Part shown: one piece after another, positions 54,533 through 64,000 of the stretch
How positions within the stretch are numbered: the first letter of the stretch is position 1
Layout: every line of letters begins with the position of its first letter
Position numbers and translations under genes: made by a program
Notes under the pieces: model-generated
Seen by the model: only the letters and a program-made list of their open reading frames with translations
Told to the model about the DNA's origin: nothing
Database searches by the model: none
Assembly: GCA_030323885.1 (NCBI GenBank)
Contig: CM059190.1
Location: 102,222,483 to 102,286,482, forward strand
Direction: 5' to 3'
DNA from: Branchipolynoe longqiensis
Taxonomy: Eukaryota; Annelida; Polychaeta; Phyllodocida; Polynoidae
Length of the DNA: 64,000 nucleotides

Positions 54533-55203
54533 AGGTTGGCTGTTTGAGTTTTATATCCTAGCAACATCTAAGCTCATATCAGGACTGGTACCGACTTGTG
54601 ACAGTGTGCACTCATGGCGACTTCATAGTACTGCCCCACTGAGAGACCAGGCTGACTGTACCATGACCTGATATCCCACTCAGTCACATTATCCTGATGC
54701 TTAGCCAACCAGTCCGTGCCCTATCCTAATAATGCCAAGCGCATGGCTAGGAAGCAACAAGTATCAATATTTAAGTCATTGGTTTGGCTCGACCAGGGTT
54801 AGAACCTGTGGGTTCGAATCCTACATAGCTCAGATGATAGCGTGTCCACCTATGAAGGTGTCGGTCATCCTATCGATCCTGCTCAGTGGACCCATTTGCA
54901 GTTTGGGTTATTTTTCGTTCCAACCAGTGGTCCACAACTTCATCAAAGGCTGTGGTATGTGCTGTCCTGTATGTGGGAAAGTGCATATAAAAGACCCCTT
55001 GCCGCTTATCGGAAAGAGTAGCCCATATGGTGACAGTGGGTTTCCTCCAAAGAAATATGACCATATGTTTGACGTCCAATAGCCGATGATATGAAACTCA
55101 ATGTACTCTGGAAGTGTTGTTAAATATTTTTTTTAAGCACAAGCAAGAATCCTACGATCTACCAAAACGGGAAGCAGACGCTCAGCCCATTCAGCCAATC
55201 CGA
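54533..55203 (-). mobile_element. SINE-A copy interrupted by SINE-B
   Basis: 54533-54824 and 55147-55203 form one antisense SINE-A, resuming at AATCCTACGATCTACC. Confidence 0.9.
54825..55146 (+). mobile_element. SINE-B inside SINE-A
   Basis: A-box region ATAGCTCAGATGATAGCGTG; body GGGAAAGTGCATATAAAAGA; A/T-rich end. Perfect 9-bp target duplication GAATCCTAC at 54816-54824 and 55147-55155. Confidence 0.9.
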
Positions 55204-55438
55204 CTGCCAATTCATAGTTGGCTAATTCACCTCCAATCCTGGCGGGTTCTGCTACATAAAGGAAGACACTTCTGCACATGTGATGATTGGCGCCTGGAGG
55301 TGAATTGGTGGAACGCCAGTCTGTGTGCTCTTTGTGTGTGGTTAGGGGTTGGGGGTGGGGGGGGGGAACTGGGGGGGGGGGCTGGTTTGAGCAGGAGGGA
55401 GGAAGAGGAAGAGGAAGGGCAGAAAGTATGATGTGTGG
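55204..55438. other. Unassigned, G-rich leader to the 39-bp array
   Basis: G-runs and GGAAGA words at 55345-55420; no gene. Confidence 0.5.
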
Positions 55439-57748
55439 AGTTGGTGTTCAGTTTGGGGGACATGCTGCATTTGTGTGGGTTGGTGTTCAGTTTGGGGGAC
55501 ATGCTGCGTTTGTGTGGGTTGGTGTTCAGTTTGGGGGACATGCTGCGTTTGTGTGGGTTGGTGTTCAGTTTGGGGGATATGCTGCATTTGTGTGGGTTGG
55601 TGTTCAGTTTGGGGGACATGCTGTGTTTGTGTGGGTTGGTGTTCAGTTTGGGGGATATGCTGCATTTGTGTGGGTTGGTGTTCAGTTTGGGGGACATGCT
55701 GTGTTTGTGTGGGTTGGTGTTCAGTTTGGGGGATATGCTGCATTTGTGTGGGTTGGTGTTCAGTTTGGGGGACATGCTGCGTTTGTGTGGGTTGGTGTTC
55801 AGTTTGGGGGACATGCTGCGTTTGTGTGGGTTGGTGTTCAGTTTGGGGGACATGCTGCGTTTGTGTGGGTTGGTGTTCAGTTTGGGGGACATGCTGCGTT
55901 TGTGTGGGTTGGTGTTCAGTTTGGGGGACATGCTGCGTTTGTGTGGGTTGGTGTTCAGTTTGGGGGACATGCTGCATTTGTGTGGTTGGTGTTCAGTTGG
56001 GGGACATGCTGCGTTTGTGTGGGTTGGTGTTCAGTTTGGGGGACATGCTGCGTTTGTGTGGGTTAGTGTTCAGTTTGGGGGACATGCTGCGTTTGTGTGG
56101 GTTGTGTCAGTTGGGGGACATGTGGGTTGGTGTTCATTGGGGGACATGCTGAGTTTGTGTGGGTTGGTGTTCAGTTTGGGGGACATGCTGCGTTTTGTGG
56201 GGTGGTGTTCAGTTTGGGGGACATGCTGCGTTTGTGTGGGTTGGTGTTCAGTTTGGGGGACATGCTGCATGTGTGTGGGTTGGTGTTCAGTTTGGGGGAC
56301 ATGCTGCGTTTGTGTGGGTTGGTGTTCAGTTTGGGGGACATGCTGCGTTTGTGTGGGTTGGTGTTCAGTTTGGGGACATGCTGCGTTTGTGTGGGTTAGT
56401 GTTCAGTTTGGGGGACATGCTGCGTTTGTGTGGGTTAGTGTTCAGTTTGGGGGACATGCTGTGTTTGTGTGGGTTGGTGTTCAGTTTGGGGGACATGCTG
56501 CGTTTGTGTGGGTTGGTGTTCAGTTTGGGGGGATATGCTGCGTTTGTGTGGGTTGGTGTTCAGTTTGGGGGACATGCTGGTTTGTGTGGTTGTGTCAGTT
56601 GGGGCTGTGGGTTGTGTCAGTTTGGGGGACATGCTGTGTTTGTGTGGGTTGGTGTTCAGTTTGGGGGACATGCTGCGTTTGTGTGGGGTGGTGTTCAGTT
56701 TGGGGGACATGCTGAGTTTATGTGGGTTGGTGTTCAGTTTGGGGGACATGCTGCATGTGTTTGGGTTGGTGTTCAGTTTGGGGGACATGCTGTGTTTGTG
56801 TGGGTTAGTGTTCAGTTTGGGGGACATGATGCGTTTGTGTGGGTTGATGTTCAGTTTGGGGGACATGCTGCGTTTGTGTGGGTTGGTGTTCAGTTTGGGG
56901 GACATGATGTGTGTTGTGGTTAGTGGTCAGTTGGGGGACATGCTGCATTTGTGTGGGTAGTGTTCAGTTTGGGGGACATGCTGTGTTTGTGTGGGTTGGT
57001 GCTCAGTTTGGGGGACATGCTGCGTTTGTGTGGGTTGGTGTTCAGTTTGGGGGACATGCTGCGTTTGTGTGGGTTAGTGTTCAGTTTGGGGGACATGCTG
57101 CGTTTGTGTGGGTTGGTGTTCAGTTTGGGGGACATGCTGCGTTTGTGTGGGTTGGTGTTCAGCTTGGGGGAGCATGCTGCGTTTGTGTGGGTTGGTGTTC
57201 AGTTTGGGGGACATGCTGCGTTTGTGTGGGTTGGTGTTCAGTTTGGGGGACATGCTGTGTTTGTGTGGGTTGGTGTTCAGTTTGGGGGACATGCTGCGTT
57301 TGTGTGGGTTGGTGTTCAGTTTGGGGGACATGCTGCATGTGTTTGGGTTGGTGTTCAGTTTGGGGGACATGCTGCGTTTGTGTGGGCTGGTGTTCACTTT
57401 GGGGGACATGCTGCGTGTATGTGGGTTGGTGTTCAGTTTGGGGGACATGCTGCGTGTGTGTGGGTTGGTGTTCAGTTTGGGGGACATGCTGCATTTGTGT
57501 GGGTTGGTGTTCAGTTTGGGGGACATGCTGCATGTGTGTGGGTTGGTGTTCAGTTTGGGGGACATGCTGCATTTGTGTGGGTTGGTGTTCAGTTTGGGGG
57601 ACATGCTGTGTTTGTGTGGGTTGGTGTTCATTTTGGGGGACATGCTGTGTTTGTGTGGGTTGGTGTTCAGATTGGGGGACATGCTGTGTTTGTGTGGGTT
57701 GGTGTTCAGTTTGGGGGACATGCTGTGTGTGTGTGGGTTGATGTTCAA
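55439..57748. repeat. 39-bp minisatellite, 2.3 kb
   Basis: Nearly sixty units, core TTGGTGTTCAGTTTGGGGGA then CATGCTGCGTTTGTGTGGG. Units differ mainly by C/T at two CpG-like places (GCGTTT, GTGTTT, GCATTT). 39 is divisible by three, so all-frame open reading on both strands is expected; single-base indels shift the frames without selection, so it is not coding. Confidence 0.95.
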
Positions 57749-57862
57749 TGCTGAAGGAACGTCTCAGGTCGTGAAGGTTCATACAGTAAAAGCTGCACAT
57801 TCCGATGAAATCAGCAGATGTTTTAGGGTGTTTTTTATTGGGGTATTTGTACATTCATTTAT

Positions 57863-58276
57863 TAAAGTTGCATAGTCCGATAGTTTTGAGTTTCTGTCAT
57901 TTTCTGAGATAAATTTTTAATTTTCTTTTTATTGAGTCTGTATTTATACTGTCCATAGCATATAAGCCCGGGTACCCATATATTAAGTTGATCATTAATC
58001 TTATTTTAGTTTGAAGTAACTTTACATTTAAATGATTAACTTAGGAGATTATGTGAAGTGTTAAATATGCCATAATAATCTTGGTGTGTTTGATAAAATG
58101 CTGATCCCAAAGGCTTCAGCAGTAACAGATTCTATTACATTGACTTATTATCCATCCTTTGTAGCAACAACTATTTAATAAGTGCATCAGTATGCAAGTT
58201 GGATATGTAAGTCCAAATCTATATGAGCGTTTTATTATTTTTAATTTAGTGGCTTCATCAGATGATACAACTCTAA
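57863..58276 (-). mobile_element. TTAA-family MITE, reverse, with an insert
   Basis: TTAAAGTTGCATAGTCCGAT at the left; diverged right end GATGATACAACTCTAA abutting MITE C5. 57916-57972 is a solo end of the TTTTTATTGA element. A further TTAA-MITE scrap (AAAGCTGCACATTCCGATGA) is at 57788-57808. Confidence 0.8.
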
Positions 58277-58957
58277 TGGCCCAGTCTCACTACGACGTGA
58301 TGGCCAACGTGAGCCCGACGAGGGTGACTTTCGAAAAACCCGACATGTTATGCAAATTCGGGCCAAGTTGGACGACACTGCAGTGTGGTCGACGTGGGTG
58401 TAACGACGGCATAATGTGTGTGTGTGTCTGTGTGTGTGTCTGTGTGTGTGTCTCTTTGTCTGTGTGTGTATGTGTGTGTCTGTGTGTGTGTCTGTGTGTG
58501 ACACAGACACACACATACACACACACACAGACACACACACACACACAGACACACACACAGACACACACATACACACACAGCACTAGCACTAGCACTAGAA
58601 GTACTAGTAGTAACACTAGTAATACTAACCAAACTGCGTTGGCCATTACGTCGTAGTGTGACTGCTCCATAGGCGCACCATAACGTGACGGTGAGCCTAA
58701 CGTGACCGAGAGCTTAACGTGACCGTAACGTGACTGTAACATGACACGAACATCTTATCACCTCATCACGTCACGTCAAAGTTTTTTCAACATGTCCAAA
58801 ACCTTGAAGTCCTCCGACGAGAGGCGACGAGAGTGGACGTGATGTGACGAGAGCTTAACGTGACTGTAACGTGACTTTAACGTGATCCGACGTGATGCCG
58901 AAAAGTCACCACGTTGGGGGTCACGTTGGGCCATCACGTCGTAGTGTGACTGGGCCA
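58277..58957. mobile_element. Harbinger-like palindromic MITE, copy C5
   Basis: Ends TGGCCCAGTCTCACTACGAC and GTCGTAGTGTGACTGGGCCA. Interior words TAACGTGAC and GACGTGA repeat the subterminal words. A second right-end copy (GTCGTAGTGTGACTGCTCCA) lies at about 58650. Left flank TAA, right flank TTA, so the target duplication is not clear here. Confidence 0.8.
58414..58580. repeat. Inverted TG/CA microsatellite hairpin
   Basis: (TGTGTGTC)n from 58414 to about 58500 is followed by (ACACACAGAC)n to 58580, so the halves are complementary with only a few bases at the turn. It sits near the centre of C5. Confidence 0.85.
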
Positions 58958-58998
58958 TTAGTCTAAGAATGGATAATTTCAATCACGGACAATTCAGT

Positions 58999-59184
58999 CT
59001 TCCTCATTCCACTGCTCCTTGTCCTATCCTATTCTATGGACGCTGAATGCCAGGTTAGGTAACGACAAGTATAAATTTGTAATTTATTGGTTTGACTCGG
59101 CCAAGGTTTCCAATCCAGCAGTTCAAATGCCACGACAAACCAAAACCGGAGGCAGATGCTCAACTCATTCAGCCATCCCGTCTG
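58999..59184 (-). mobile_element. SINE-A head half
   Basis: TTGTCCTATCCTATTCTATG to CATTCAGCCATCCCGTCTGG. Confidence 0.85.
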
Positions 59185-59426
59185 GTATTTTCAAAACTAA
59201 AACACTCACCTAAATTTGATCCCACATATTTGATTTTGATGCCAGGTTACTTAGTAATTGTTGCTGAATAGAAGAGACAGTACTAAGTCAATTTAATAAA
59301 GCCTGTTACTGCTGACATTTATGGTGTCCGAATTTTGATGTGCATGCCAAAAAGAAAAAGCTTGCATATTTTTACTTCAGATATTTCCCAAATTAGTTAT
59401 TTTCAATATTCTTATGTCCTTGTGTT

Positions 59427-60003
59427 TTACAACCCAGCAACACTAAGGTCATATTAGGGCAGATATCGACTTATGAATCTCCGGTGGACTGGACACCTCA
59501 TGAGGATGTCATCAGACAGGCTACCAAAGCAGATCCTCTACTCTCAACTGTCTTCTGGTTACAGAAAGAGAGGGTGCCCCCGTCTCCGGTTCAAGGATAC
59601 CATCAAGAAAAACCTGAAGCTGAGAGACATTAAGACCGACTCATGGATGCAACTCTCATGGCAGAGAGCTAAATGGAGAGCGGCAGTCAAGTAATGAAAG
59701 CAGTCTTTGTCGCATCGCGACCGACAGCATGATGATGATGATGATGATGATGATGATCGACTTATGACAATGCACATTCATGGTGATTCCTTTAGTGCTG
59801 CCACGATGGGAGACCAAGCTACCAGCACCATGACCCAATATCCTATTCAGTCATATTATCCTGATGCAGAGCAAACCCGTCCCAGTAATGCCCAGTGCCA
59901 GGCGTGGTAGCAACACATATAAATCTGGTTTAAGTCGGCTGGGATTCGAAACCCTGACCTTCCACCTGAGAAGCCAGTGCTCTTACCAATTTGGCCACCG
60001 CAT
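59427..60003 (-). mobile_element. SINE-A split by a LINE 3' end
   Basis: 59427-59476 and 59757-60003. Flanks TATTTTCAAT and TATTTACAAT (9/10) suggest the SINE's own target duplication in the MITE. Confidence 0.85.
59477..59755 (+). mobile_element. Non-LTR retrotransposon 3' end, copy 4
   Basis: 5'-truncated. Translates as NLRWTGHLMRMSSDRLPKQI then LYSQLSSGYRKRGCPRLRFK and ends with (ATG)9. Perfect 12-bp target duplication ATCGACTTATGA at 59465-59476 and 59756-59767. Confidence 0.95.
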
Positions 60004-60171
60004 CCTCTATTTACAATGAACATTGTTTAAAACTAAAGTGAGTTAGATTATAAAAACCCATTATATGCATCCAAAATACATGACAGAAATCCCAAACCAC
60101 CGTACCATGCAACATTAACCTCATTCAGCATTGGCGTTGTAACAAAATCCTGCATTATACTGAATGGTTGA

Positions 60172-60492
60172 TTGTTGGAGTTTTACATCCTGGCAACATC
60201 TAAAGTCATATCAGGATGGGTGCAGACTTGTGACAGTGCGCACTCATGGTGACTTTATAGTGCTGCCCCACTAGGAAATCAGGCCACCAGCACCATGACC
60301 CAATATCCCACTCAGTCACATTATCCCGTCACTGAGCTAACCAGTCCTTTCCCTATCCTATTAATTCCAAGCGCCAGGCTCGGAAGTGATCAGTATCAAT
60401 TTTTAAGTCATTGGTTTGACTCGACCGGGAACCGAACGCCTGACCTTCCGCACGCGAGGTCCGCGCTCTATCGATTCGGCCACCACGCCTAG
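60172..60492 (-). mobile_element. SINE-A copy, full length
   Basis: From GATTGTTGGAGTTTTACATC to CTCTATCGATTCGGCCACC. A sense fragment (GTCTGGATAATGTGACTCAG) follows at 60599-60652. Confidence 0.9.
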
Positions 60493-60680
60493 TGAAGATG
60501 TGTGCTTTGATACACTGCTTGTCGTGCTTGTCTGCTGTGCTGAAAATGTTATTTGTGTTTACTTGATGGCTATTTCTTACTACAATAAAACAATAGATTA
60601 TGTCTGGATAATGTGACTCAGTGGATATCAATCATGGTGCGAGCAATATTCGTTTTCTGTAATATCAAATACATATATGA

Positions 60681-60929
60681 GACTGTCTCAAAAGGTGCTA
60701 AGCAATATGGGACAAAACTTTGTCCATTGTAACGATCAACATACTATCTGCTTATGGATTTGCTCAGGATAAACTGTTTTTTTGTTACATGGTGTTTCAT
60801 AATCCCAATAGAATACATATTGATTTGTAGCAAATGTCCTTGTGTTTTCAGTGCAACTGTTTCTGTGCTGTTTTGTGTCAATCGTTACAATGGACAAAAA
60901 AAAGAGTTATCACCTTTTGAGACAGGCTT
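60681..60929. mobile_element. CTGTCTCAAAAGG MITE
   Basis: About 250 bp. Left CTGTCTCAAAAGGTGCTAA and TTTGTCCATTGTAACGAT; right ATCGTTACAATGGACAAA and TTATCACCTTTTGAGACAG. ATATATGA flanks it (60673-60680, 60930-60937), an 8-bp duplication as in hAT elements. Confidence 0.8.
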
Positions 60930-60955
60930 ATATATGAACATGTTCAAGAATCATT

Positions 60956-61020
60956 CAGTGCGACTGACACTGGTCAACATCCGGTGGAGGAGAGGTGGGC
61001 CAAGATGGCATCACCGGTAC
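60956..61020 (+). repeat. Module shared with 52655-52720
   Basis: CAGTGCGACTGACACTGGTC, AACATCCGGTGGAGGAGAGG. In both places it lies within a few hundred bases of a palindromic element. Confidence 0.75.
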
Positions 61021-61049
61021 AGTGTTGTGTCTTACGGAGTATAACATAA

Positions 61050-61180
61050 TCGTAATAATAAGTAATATTCCCTTCTGTATCTTTATACTGGCATAATGCG
61101 TTATACATCATATATATGTATATTATATATATTATATATTATACAAGTATAAAGGCGCAGAAGGTAATTATTATTATTAA
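61050..61180. repeat. Palindromic element P3
   Basis: AATAATAAGTAATATTCCCT, TCTTTATACTGGCATAATGC; then ATACAAGTATAAAGGCGCAG, AAGGTAATTATTATTATTAA. Confidence 0.8.
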
Positions 61181-62716
61181 TATTCTATATTATTCATTAT
61201 TCTCACTGTACATACTCTTTCTAGGTGCCTCCCGCCCCCACCATCACGTGACCAGTGGCGCCGCCACCGGTCAAATCCTCTCCATGGGAAGGACACAGTT
61301 ATAATATTTCTGGATGCCTGGCCACGTTTGGGACACCAGAGAATACTACAGAAACTCTCCCCTTCATATCACTTGTCTATCAACTCATTAACCAATGCTA
61401 AGGAAGAATGAAGTCAAGACACAGATAAACAGTGGAGAAGTTGTGCTTTACTAACACCAACTCCTGTCCACCTACCAGTGACCTATCATCCACACCCCTT
61501 GCCTTCTAGCCACACAAGATCTCATTACTACTTTAGCCTGTATAGAAAGCAGTGCTTACAGCTCATGGGACAGGAGTCCTATGGCTGTGTACACACTCAA
61601 TTAGAATAGATGAATTTTGATAGCATCAGACAGAGTGTCTGGGGTTCCTGCTCAAGAGTAGGTGCGCCTCACTCCAGAGTCAGGAGTAGAGTGATCTCTC
61701 TCCAGGGGGTCTGAAGCAGAGTCTAGAATTAAGATCTTGGTTTGAGGCTAGTGTGGTCAGAGGGCCAATGGGATGCAGGTGACTGGGCAGTCCACAGCCA
61801 GCCAATCAGGCACCTCCACAGTCAGGGTGGGTGGCACCCTCCCCCAGTAGGGGTAGCTGTCACTCAACCCAGCTGCAGGTGGTGCCCTGTGTGTATATGC
61901 AAATTAGGCTGGTGGACCAGCCCAGTGGTCAAGGCAGGGGGGGGGGGCAGGTAGTTATACAGTTACAATAGATCTCTGTTAAAATGGTCTTTTCTCCAAT
62001 TGCACTCTTTATGGATGCATAGAGACATATTTCAACAATCATGTACTGCCTCTTATATAGGAACATCTCTTCATTAATCTCAGGCATAATATATGAACAT
62101 ATATTTCACACAGCTTATATCATGTCATAATGGGAGTGGGATATTATTACTTTTAGTTTATATAACATTGTCCCCACTCCGTCGCCCAAGACTAATAATG
62201 CTCTCTGCCAATATATAATTCTTAACCGAAAATCCGTATATTTTTACACAGTGTCACTCGCACCTGAAGATTTTTAGTATATACTATCTCAACCCACTTG
62301 TTGTCTTGTCCATTTATTGTTCTGTAGCCGGACTTTATATATATATCATTTCGAGCCAAGTGCTTTAGGGGGCTGCGACCCGTAAGTACCGTACAACGGA
62401 ATTTAAAAAAGTATTTGCACCTGAAAAAAAAGTATTAAAAATGTATAAAAAGTAATTTTTCCTTGGAAAAAGTATAAAGGTATATAGTGACTGGGCGTAT
62501 AAAAGGTATACAGTGACTGGGCGTACAATACCTGGTCCAGGTGTGGGTTTCCATGGAGACTGGGTGATTGGGTTAGGGTAACCTGAGTGTTCCTCCTGTA
62601 GGTAGGAGTCAGGGCCTCGGGTGATAAATGGGTACGTCATAACAGGTCAACCGTGACCACGGGGGTGGGGGGGTGGACGGGGGGTAACTCGTCCCCCCCC
62701 CCCTCCATTCCACCCC
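61181..62716. other. Unassigned 1.5 kb
   Basis: No gene, no recognised repeat apart from short G-runs (61936, 62690) and TA runs (62336). Open frames are under 95 codons and look random. 62445-62530 has a duplicated CAGTGACTGGGCGTA. Confidence 0.5.
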
Positions 62717-63030
62717 CGTGGTGTTCTCTGTGGCGGAGTGGTTAGAGTGTCTGACTTTTTTCTCAGTCGGACTCCTAATCTGAAGGTCAGTGGTTCGATT
62801 CCCCATGCCCTCCCACATCTGCCTATTTGGATTTCCACCGCTGTGTATAACTTACAGCATCATCAAAGGCCAGTTGCTCTCATACCATGTCTATGTGGTG
62901 TGGGAGGTAAAAAATCCCTTGGGTCGGTAAAAGTGTAGGCTCGGGCTTTCTATCAATAAACTGTCTAATGGTGAAAACAAGTCTATTCAGACTTATCCAT
63001 GATAGGCAGTATACATCTTCAACAACATGG
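62717..63030 (+). mobile_element. SINE-C copy
   Basis: A-box GTGGCGGAGTGGTTAGAGTG, B-box GGTTCGATTCCCC, body as at 38808. Confidence 0.9.
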
Positions 63031-63536
63031 CCTTTGCTTCCAGGGGAATGGTGTGATTTTAATTGTGTAAATGCTATTATTTTAACTCTCCCTTTTGGTT
63101 TTATACATGGGTCATTTTCTGAAACTGGGTACCACATTTGTGACATGGGAACCAAAAGTAAAAACATTCCAAGTAATAGCATAGGACATTCTAAATAATA
63201 GCAGAACACATACTCATATGAAGGTTTACATATATGCAATAACAAGAGATCTATTTCAATTTCTGATTTTGATCTCAAATTAAGTAATGCACTAATTAAA
63301 ATGTCTCATGTAGCATGGAAATTAAACACATATCCAGAACATCATTTAACATACACAACACATTCAAACAAGATTTGATTAATTACCGAAAGCAAATAAA
63401 ATTGTGTCTTACAAGAAAAAATGATGAAAATAATTAGGTAAATTTAATGTAAATGTGTAACTGTTCACATTTTCACTCTAGGACAAAATCATACAAAAAT
63501 ACTTTTGATAAATTTTGTGCCATAAATTAAAGCTGC
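63031..63536. other. Unassigned AT-rich
   Basis: No gene or repeat recognised. Confidence 0.5.
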
Positions 63537-63880
63537 ACAGTCCGATAAAGCATAAACTTTTCAGAACCAAAACAATTATCTAGATTTGATTAAACATATC
63601 TAACTTAGATACTGGTGCACTTATTTAACATTTGTCACCACATTGAAGGAAATACCGATGCAATTTAAGAGAACCTGTTACAGCTGAAGCCTATGGTGAC
63701 AGAGTTTTGACGTGCTTGCCAACATTAATTTGGCATGATTGTACTTCAAATATCTCCAAAGTTAGCCATTTAAAATAAAAGTTACTTCAAACTAAAGTAA
63801 GGTAGGTTATAGCGATCAATCTAATATATTTATCTCAGCAAATTCCAGAAACTCAAAACCATCGGACTATGCAACTTTAA
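63537..63880 (+). mobile_element. TTAA-family MITE, intact
   Basis: Begins TTAAAGCTGCACAGTCCGAT and ends ATCGGACTATGCAACTTTAA; 344 bp. Confidence 0.9.
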
Positions 63881-63980
63881 ATACATGGAATATTGCTAAC
63901 ATGCTTAGCACACACCTGGTCAAATAACTATTTGACTTGTTATTAGAAAAAGAGACAATTAATTATGGCCATTGTAACAT

Positions 63981-64000
63981 GATTGGGTGGTTGTTTGGAG
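63981..64000 (-). mobile_element. SINE-A, cut by the window edge
   Basis: ATTGGGTGGTTGTTTGGAG matches the antisense 3' end of SINE-A; the rest would continue beyond the window. Confidence 0.55.

Larger units (their letters stand above)
59185..60116 (+). mobile_element. TTAA-family MITE containing SINE-A containing a LINE end
   Basis: 59185-59426 and 60004-60116 are the MITE halves (GTAATTGTTGCTGAATAGAA, TTACTTCAGATATTTCCC; then ACTAAAGTGAGTTAGATTAT, ACCATGCAACATTAA). Confidence 0.8.

Noticed and set aside
55439..57748. Several overlapping frames of 150-426 codons
   Set aside because: All are the 39-bp minisatellite; single-base indels between units are tolerated, so no frame is selected.

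Overview
This is a 64-kb piece of an animal nuclear genome, most likely a mollusc. The basis for that is a tRNA-derived SINE (called SINE-B here, 3' end reading TTTTATTTAACGACGCC on the minus side) that I remember as very common in molluscan genomes. The window also has one intron-bearing gene with a classical GTGAGT donor, many nested non-autonomous DNA transposons, and long minisatellites. There are no bacterial-style operons. No RNA gene could be supported as functional.

Gene content: only one protein-coding region is well supported. It is a single enormous exon on the minus strand (19149 down to about 11279, about 2,620 codons). It encodes a very large, low-complexity, probably disordered protein rich in Ser, Thr, Pro, Gly and Ala. 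It contains coding minisatellites, SH3-ligand-like and Ser-Pro motifs, and a lysine-rich C-terminal block. The open frame runs out three codon positions after a CAG|GTGAGT donor, so the protein almost certainly continues in further exons at lower coordinates that I could not identify. A CpG-rich segment near 31.57-31.74 kb carries a composite ETS/CRE site and a YY1-like site and looks like an orphan promoter.

Everything else is repeat. (i) SINE-A, about 340 bp, tRNA-derived, in roughly 28 full or broken copies on both strands; SINE-B in 5 copies; SINE-C in 3. (ii) Short 3' ends of one non-LTR retrotransposon with an (ATG)n tail, in four copies, three with visible target duplications. (iii) MITE families: a TTAA-flanked family of about 350 bp in about eleven copies; a family with ends like GSCCTGTCACAC and TTA/TAA duplications whose interiors are built from their own subterminal words (5 copies); a CAAAGACCC family with 7-bp duplications; a CTAGATAAAG family; pogo/Tigger-like CAGTAAAACC elements; and several single inverted-repeat elements. 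(iv) Minisatellites with units of 10, 14, 16, 21, 36, 39, 54, 58-59, about 105 and 106 bp, including arrays of 1.6-2.3 kb.

Layout: 0-11 kb is repeats including the 36-bp array and a purine tract; 11.3-19.1 kb is the gene; 19-28 kb is its upstream side, crowded with minisatellites; 28-45 kb is SINE/MITE mosaic with the CpG promoter-like island; 45-47.5 kb is the G-rich 16-bp array; 47.5-55 kb is nested MITE and SINE; 55.4-57.7 kb is the 39-bp array; 57.8-64 kb is nested transposons, including a three-level nest with a target duplication at both of its inner levels. Most long open frames outside the gene are artefacts of minisatellites, often with unit lengths divisible by three.
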